From the NCBI GenBank assembly GCA_044238875.1, contig JBIICM010000076.1, forward strand, positions 1-11,500: 11,500 nt of DNA, given 5' to 3'. This DNA is from JAIBAI01 sp044238875. GTDB taxonomy: Bacteria; Bacteroidota; Bacteroidia; M30B66. Under the pieces are notes generated by a model. That model was not told where the DNA came from. It did not search any database and worked only from the letters and a program-made list of their open reading frames with translations. Positions 7,774 to 11,500 of this stretch are shown in pieces. Within the stretch, counting starts at the first letter, position 1; each line of letters begins with the position of its first letter. The position numbers and the translations under genes are program-made.

Positions 7774-9249
7774 ATGTCAACAGAAACCAACGCCATCAAT
7801 AATGAATCAACCTACGAAAATGAGCTTAATAGCTGGATTCGTAATGAGAAAGCCGCCATTGAACTGATTCATATTGTAGGGCAGCTTTGGTTTGAGAAAA
7901 GTATTGAGCTGGTAATTTTCAGAAATCAACTGGTTGACAGAAGTGCGAGCGAAATTCTCAACCTGCATAATTATGCGAGTAATATCGTTGGAAGGGCGAT
8001 TGATGTTCATGACAGCCTTGCACTTGCACGGGTTATCCTTAGCCTTGAAATTGCCCCTGCTCGTATTGATATTGGCCGGCTTACTACCGAGTGGCTAAAT
8101 GAGAAGGCCACTTATTCTTCAGCCGAAGCATTCATTACTGATAAACTCAACAATTTTATTGGTAAAGACAAGCGCGTGTTGAAGCCCAAAGATGTGATAC
8201 TCTATGGTTTCGGCAGAATTGGCAGAATTGCTGCCAGAGAAATTATTTCTCAGGCCGGGAAGGGCGAGCAACTAAGGCTCAGGGCGATTGTAACACGCTC
8301 TGATTCTGATGATGATATCATTAAAAGAGCGGCCTTGTTACGCACCGATTCGGTACACGGACCGTTTCCGGGTACAGTGATTGAGGATTTGCCCAATAAG
8401 AGTTTGATTATCAACGGTCACCGCGTTAAAATGATTGCAGCATCAAACCCAGCCACTGTTGATTATACCCAATATGGTATTCATGATGCGCTGCTCATTG
8501 ATAATACGGGCGCTGTGCGCGACCGTAACGGGTTATCGGCCCACCTGAGTGCAAAAGGTGTTGACAAGGTTTTACTTACGGCACCCGGAAAAGGAGACAT
8601 CCCCAATGTGGTTTATGGATGCAATCAAAACGCATTTGACAAGGAAAAAGAAAGGGTATTCTCAGCAGCCTCCTGTACAACAAACGCCATTGTGCCGGTT
8701 CTGAAAGTAATTCAAAAGAATTTGGGCATTTTAGGAGGGCATATTGAAACCATTCACTCCTATACAAATGATCAAAACCTGCTTGATAATTATCATAAAA
8801 AGTACCGCAGGGGCCGATCAGCAGCTTTGAATATGGTGATTACCGAAACCGGCGCCGGTTCTGCGGTAGCGAAAGTAATTCCTGAACTGGCCGGCAAGCT
8901 TACCTCAAACGCCGTACGCGTGCCTACCCCCAACGTATCCTTAGCCATTCTGAGTCTCAGGGTGCAGACCGATACAAACAGAGATGATGTGAACAGTTTG
9001 CTCCGAAATGCGGCCCTTCATGGCGAGCTTGTTGAGCAAATTCAGTTTTCAGTTTCAAATGAGCTGGTCTCTAGCGATCTGGTGGGCAACTCCTGTGCGT
9101 CTATTGTTGACAGTCCTGCAACTATTGTTTCTGACGATAAACGCAATATCATATTATATGTATGGTATGACAATGAATACGGTTATACCCGGCAGGTAAT
9201 ACGTCTTTCAAAATACCTTTCTGACGTAATTCGGCTTACCTATTACTGA
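7774..9249 (+). CDS. Glyceraldehyde-3-phosphate dehydrogenase, long form with N-terminal extension
   Basis: This enzyme interconverts glyceraldehyde-3-phosphate and 1,3-bisphosphoglycerate with NAD(P) in glycolysis or gluconeogenesis. At 491 residues it is about 150 longer than classical GAPDH. Residues 1-135 are a mostly helical extension absent from the classical enzyme. The core then shows the Rossmann motif GFGRIGR (145-151), DSVHGPF (192-198), the catalytic SAASCTTNAI with C301, and the catalytic histidine H328 in HSYTNDQ. It ends with the family signature WYDNEYGYTRQVIRL (464-478). All active-site landmarks are present, so it should be an active enzyme. Where classical NAD enzymes have an Asp after the second strand (as in AIND), this one reads AIVTRSDSD (171-179), so cofactor use may differ. 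Long GAPDHs of this kind are known in Bacteroidota and some Gammaproteobacteria. It could work in gluconeogenesis beside a classical GAPDH elsewhere, but that is a guess. Confidence 0.93.
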   Translation: MSTETNAINNESTYENELNSWIRNEKAAIELIHIVGQLWFEKSIELVIFRNQLVDRSASEILNLHNYASNIVGRAIDVHDSLALARVILSLEIAPARIDIGRLTTEWLNEKATYSSAEAFITDKLNNFIGKDKRVLKPKDVILYGFGRIGRIAAREIISQAGKGEQLRLRAIVTRSDSDDDIIKRAALLRTDSVHGPFPGTVIEDLPNKSLIINGHRVKMIAASNPATVDYTQYGIHDALLIDNTGAVRDRNGLSAHLSAKGVDKVLLTAPGKGDIPNVVYGCNQNAFDKEKERVFSAASCTTNAIVPVLKVIQKNLGILGGHIETIHSYTNDQNLLDNYHKKYRRGRSAALNMVITETGAGSAVAKVIPELAGKLTSNAVRVPTPNVSLAILSLRVQTDTNRDDVNSLLRNAALHGELVEQIQFSVSNELVSSDLVGNSCASIVDSPATIVSDDKRNIILYVWYDNEYGYTRQVIRLSKYLSDVIRLTYY

Positions 9250-9288
9250 GCCATCACAACGGGCAAAGACTGACGCAAGTCACTGAAA

Positions 9289-10257
9289 TCATTCGAAAAG
9301 ATCAGTGATGATCTTTTCGACAGGAATACCCTCTGCTTCAGCTTTGTAATTTCTGATGACCCTGTGGCGCAGAATGGCAGTTGCTACTGCGTTTACATCG
9401 GCGATGTCGGGTGAATACCGACCCTGAATGGCGGCATGACATTTTGCGCCCAACACCAAAAACTGTGACGCCCGGGGACCGGCACCCCAGGAGAGGTATT
9501 TTTTTACCGATTCAGGGGCATAAGGAGACCCCGGCCTTGTCTGAGCCACCAGTTTTACCGCATAGTTCACCACATTATCTGATACAGGTACCCTTCTTAC
9601 CAGTTCCTGGTAAAAAAGAATTTCTTCAGCACCAAGAATAGGATGTAACTGAATATTCAGGTCAGAGGTAGTGTTTTTTACCACCTTTATTTCGTCTTCA
9701 AAACTTGGATAGTCAACCCAGATATTGAACATAAAACGATCGAGCTGAGCTTCTGGCAGGGGATAGGTTCCTTCCTGTTCAATCGGGTTCTGAGTTGCCA
9801 GTACAAAAAACGGTTTGCCAAGTTCGTACCGCTTGCCTGCAGCGGTTACTGCCCTTTCCTGCATAGCTTCGAGCAGGGCTGCCTGTGTTTTCGGAGGGGT
9901 ACGGTTGATTTCATCGGCCAAAATAATATTGGCAAACAGCGGACCTTTTATGAACCGGAAGTGCCGGCTTTCATCAAGTATTTCTGAGCCGATGATATCA
10001 GATGGCATCAGGTCGGGTGTAAACTGAATACGGTTATAATCAAGCCCAAGCACATTGGAGATGGTGGTAACCAGCAGCGTTTTTGCAAGTCCCGGCACAC
10101 CAACCAGCAGACAATGGCCTTTGCTGAATATGGAGATGATTACGTCTTTTACCACATCTTCCTGCCCGATTACTACCTGACCAATCGCCGAACTTAATTC
10201 TCTGTAAACAGTTTGCAGATGGTCAATTGCCTCTGCATCAGATTGAAAGCTTCTCAT
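9289..10257 (-). CDS. MoxR-family AAA+ ATPase
   Basis: This is a cytoplasmic ATPase of the MoxR group, which are thought to act as chaperones that mature or activate partner proteins, often VWA-domain ones. The 322 residues are a normal length. The Walker A is GVPGLAKT (53-60, K59) and the Walker B is IILADE (111-116), followed by the MoxR signature INRTPPKTQAALLEAMQE. Sensor 1 lies in LATQNP (153-158). The arginine finger region is LDRF (172-175) and sensor 2 is GAGPRASQ (258-265). The ATG at 10257 starts 10 bases after the stop of the SurA-like gene, so the two are almost surely co-transcribed. The usual DUF58 and VWA partner genes do not follow: the next gene downstream is the converging GAPDH. 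Its real client is therefore unclear from this window. The last codons form a perfect inverted repeat. Confidence 0.95.
   Translation of the reverse strand: MRSFQSDAEAIDHLQTVYRELSSAIGQVVIGQEDVVKDVIISIFSKGHCLLVGVPGLAKTLLVTTISNVLGLDYNRIQFTPDLMPSDIIGSEILDESRHFRFIKGPLFANIILADEINRTPPKTQAALLEAMQERAVTAAGKRYELGKPFFVLATQNPIEQEGTYPLPEAQLDRFMFNIWVDYPSFEDEIKVVKNTTSDLNIQLHPILGAEEILFYQELVRRVPVSDNVVNYAVKLVAQTRPGSPYAPESVKKYLSWGAGPRASQFLVLGAKCHAAIQGRYSPDIADVNAVATAILRHRVIRNYKAEAEGIPVEKIITDLFE
9293..9320. terminator. Perfect 12-bp inverted repeat at the moxR 3' end, possible two-way terminator
   Basis: TCGAAAAGATCA (9293-9304) and TGATCTTTTCGA (9309-9320) are exact reverse complements around a 4-base loop (GTGA). 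The repeat lies in the last ten codons of moxR, 44 bases after the GAPDH stop, between converging genes. The AAAA and TTTT flanking a GATCA/TGATC core resemble the A-tract/T-tract layout of bidirectional terminators. No free T run follows the stem in either direction, so termination is an inference. Confidence 0.4.
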
Positions 10258-10267
10258 ATTTTAAATT

Positions 10268-11500
10268 TTAGGGAACCTGACTCCAGTCATTCCTGAAATT
10301 GCAATTACTGAATTCGTCATCAATTTTAACGTAAAACGATTTTCTTTTTCTGCCAATCCATTCACGGATCAGCTTTTCTCTCTTTTCGTTTTCAGCGGCA
10401 ACCTGAATCCGCTGATAATCTTTTTCAATATTTGCTAAATGTGCATCGAGTCTTTCAACAACTTTGATAATCCGGTAAGCCTCCTTTTTTTCACCCATAC
10501 GCTGTATAACGGGATCAGATATTTCTCCGGTTTTAAGCTTGTCTGCTGTGAAAAAAAGTGACTGATCAAGTTGTGATATCGGAAACCAGGTAGAACCGGT
10601 TGAGGGATTGATAAGCAGACCTCCGTTATTTTTTGATTCAAGATCATCAGAGTAACGCAGCGCGGCTTCTTCAAACGCAATTCTCCCTGTTCGCACCAAT
10701 GTGCTGATGCTGTCAAGTTTAATACGGGCTCTGTCTAAATCTGTTGTGGATGGCTTGGGCGAGAGGAGTATGTGTCTGACATTGATGGTCTCACCCCTTC
10801 GTTCGATCAGCTGAATGATATGGAAGCCGTAGGTTGTTTCGATGATATCTGAAATATCTTTTCCTTTCAATGAAAATGCTGCAGCCTCAAATTCAGGAAC
10901 CATTTCACCCCTGTTGATAAACCCAAGTTCTCCGCCTTTTGACGCCGACCCCGGATCTTCTGAATAGATAGCTGCCATGGAGGCAAAACTCCTTCCATCG
11001 AGAATCTTTTTTCGAATACCCAGGAGTTCATCCCTTACACGCTGCCTTTCTTTTTGATTAACAGGCGGTTTGATCAAAATCTGAGCGATTTGAATTTCAC
11101 TCTCAATCAATGGAATGCTGTCGGCCGGAATTTTTTGAAAATAGGCTTTCACTTCAGCCGGACTTACTTTAACATCACCTGCAATTTTGCGTTGCATCTC
11201 TTCAGTGACCAGTTGCTGCCTGATTTTATCGCGGTAGTCATTCTTAATCTGCAGAATGGGTTTGCCCAGAAAGCTTTCAAGTTTTTCTACAGAACCCATC
11301 TGATTAATAAAGTAGCGTATTTTCTTATTCAGCTCAGCATCTACCTGATCATCAGAAACTGTAATACTGTCTTTCTCAGCCTGATTGAGGAGTAGCTTTT
11401 GAATGATCATTTCTTCGATGATGGCGCATTTCACCGTCTGTTTGTCGGCCGACTGAAATTCAAGATTCAGGTATTGCCCCTCAATCTCAGAGAGCAGTAT
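10268..11500 (-). CDS. SurA-like periplasmic peptidyl-prolyl isomerase/chaperone, 5' end cut by window edge
   Basis: This is a parvulin-type isomerase that likely chaperones outer-membrane proteins in the periplasm. The reading frame stays open to the right edge, so a GTG at 11434 is internal rather than the start. The 22 codons before it (beginning ILLSEIEGQYLNLEFQ) read as SurA N-domain sequence. In total 410 residues are visible, and the signal peptide and first strand are missing. By visible numbering the SurA N-terminal helical domain covers about 1-105. Parvulin domain 1 covers about 135-233 and includes SEDPGSASKGGELGF and the closing YGFHIIQL. The more divergent parvulin domain 2 covers about 238-350 and includes VRHILLSP and SDDLESKNNGG. 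A short tail ends in NCNFRNDW. Domain 1 looks the more canonical, so any isomerase activity probably resides there. The TAA stop is 10 bases before the moxR ATG. No second SurA homologue is visible in the window. Confidence 0.93.
   Translation of the reverse strand: MLLSEIEGQYLNLEFQSADKQTVKCAIIEEMIIQKLLLNQAEKDSITVSDDQVDAELNKKIRYFINQMGSVEKLESFLGKPILQIKNDYRDKIRQQLVTEEMQRKIAGDVKVSPAEVKAYFQKIPADSIPLIESEIQIAQILIKPPVNQKERQRVRDELLGIRKKILDGRSFASMAAIYSEDPGSASKGGELGFINRGEMVPEFEAAAFSLKGKDISDIIETTYGFHIIQLIERRGETINVRHILLSPKPSTTDLDRARIKLDSISTLVRTGRIAFEEAALRYSDDLESKNNGGLLINPSTGSTWFPISQLDQSLFFTADKLKTGEISDPVIQRMGEKKEAYRIIKVVERLDAHLANIEKDYQRIQVAAENEKREKLIREWIGRKRKSFYVKIDDEFSNCNFRNDWSQVP

Noticed and set aside
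9267..9284. Small stem TGAC-GCAA-GTCA in the GAPDH/moxR gap as a terminator.
   Set aside because: The stem has only 4 base pairs with no T run; the larger inverted repeat next to it is a better candidate.
1..11500. A defence system, mobile element or biosynthetic cluster.
   Set aside because: The genes are mainly housekeeping and envelope functions with uniform composition; no transposase, integrase, nuclease, toxin-antitoxin pair or repeat array is seen.

Overview
The window looks like ordinary chromosomal DNA from a member of the Bacteroidota. Three things suggest this. The first gene encodes a secreted protein that ends in a type IX secretion (T9SS) sorting-domain start (IFPNP). Two genes carry a TAnnTTTG-type -7 box with no Shine-Dalgarno sequence. 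The family forms are also typical of the phylum: a long GAPDH with an N-terminal extension, a one-chain glycine decarboxylase, and a SurA-like gene directly before a MoxR ATPase gene. I cannot place the organism below phylum level. Coding density is high. No stretch over 300 bases lacks a gene, and I see no rRNA, tRNA, CRISPR, insertion sequence or prophage.

Left part, minus strand (1-6154). Reading from right to left along transcription, the order is: an unrecognised single-pass membrane protein (start near 6052 or 6154), dapF (diaminopimelate epimerase, mDAP/lysine synthesis), and an unrecognised 186-residue protein overlapping dapF by 4 bases (ATGA). These three are packed like an operon. 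After a 62-base gap with its own candidate promoter comes gcvP (glycine cleavage P-protein). After a further 67 bases, with another candidate promoter, comes a T9SS-exported protein cut by the left edge.

Middle, plus strand (6232-9249). An HtrA/DegP-type periplasmic serine protease with two PDZ domains is transcribed divergently from the membrane protein gene and ends at a clear intrinsic terminator (7691-7720). It is followed by a 491-residue GAPDH with a roughly 135-residue extra N-terminal region.

Right part, minus strand (9289-11500). A SurA-like parvulin chaperone/isomerase gene is cut by the right edge at its 5' end and is followed 10 bases later by a MoxR-type AAA+ ATPase gene. The MoxR gene converges on the GAPDH gene across a 39-base gap. 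Its last codons form a perfect 12-bp inverted repeat that may act as a two-way terminator.

Functionally the window mixes housekeeping metabolism (gcvP, dapF, GAPDH) with cell-envelope quality control (HtrA protease, SurA-like chaperone). I found no convincing previously undescribed multi-gene system. The least explained items are the two unrecognised proteins flanking dapF, the GAPDH N-terminal extension and the hairpin at the moxR 3' end.
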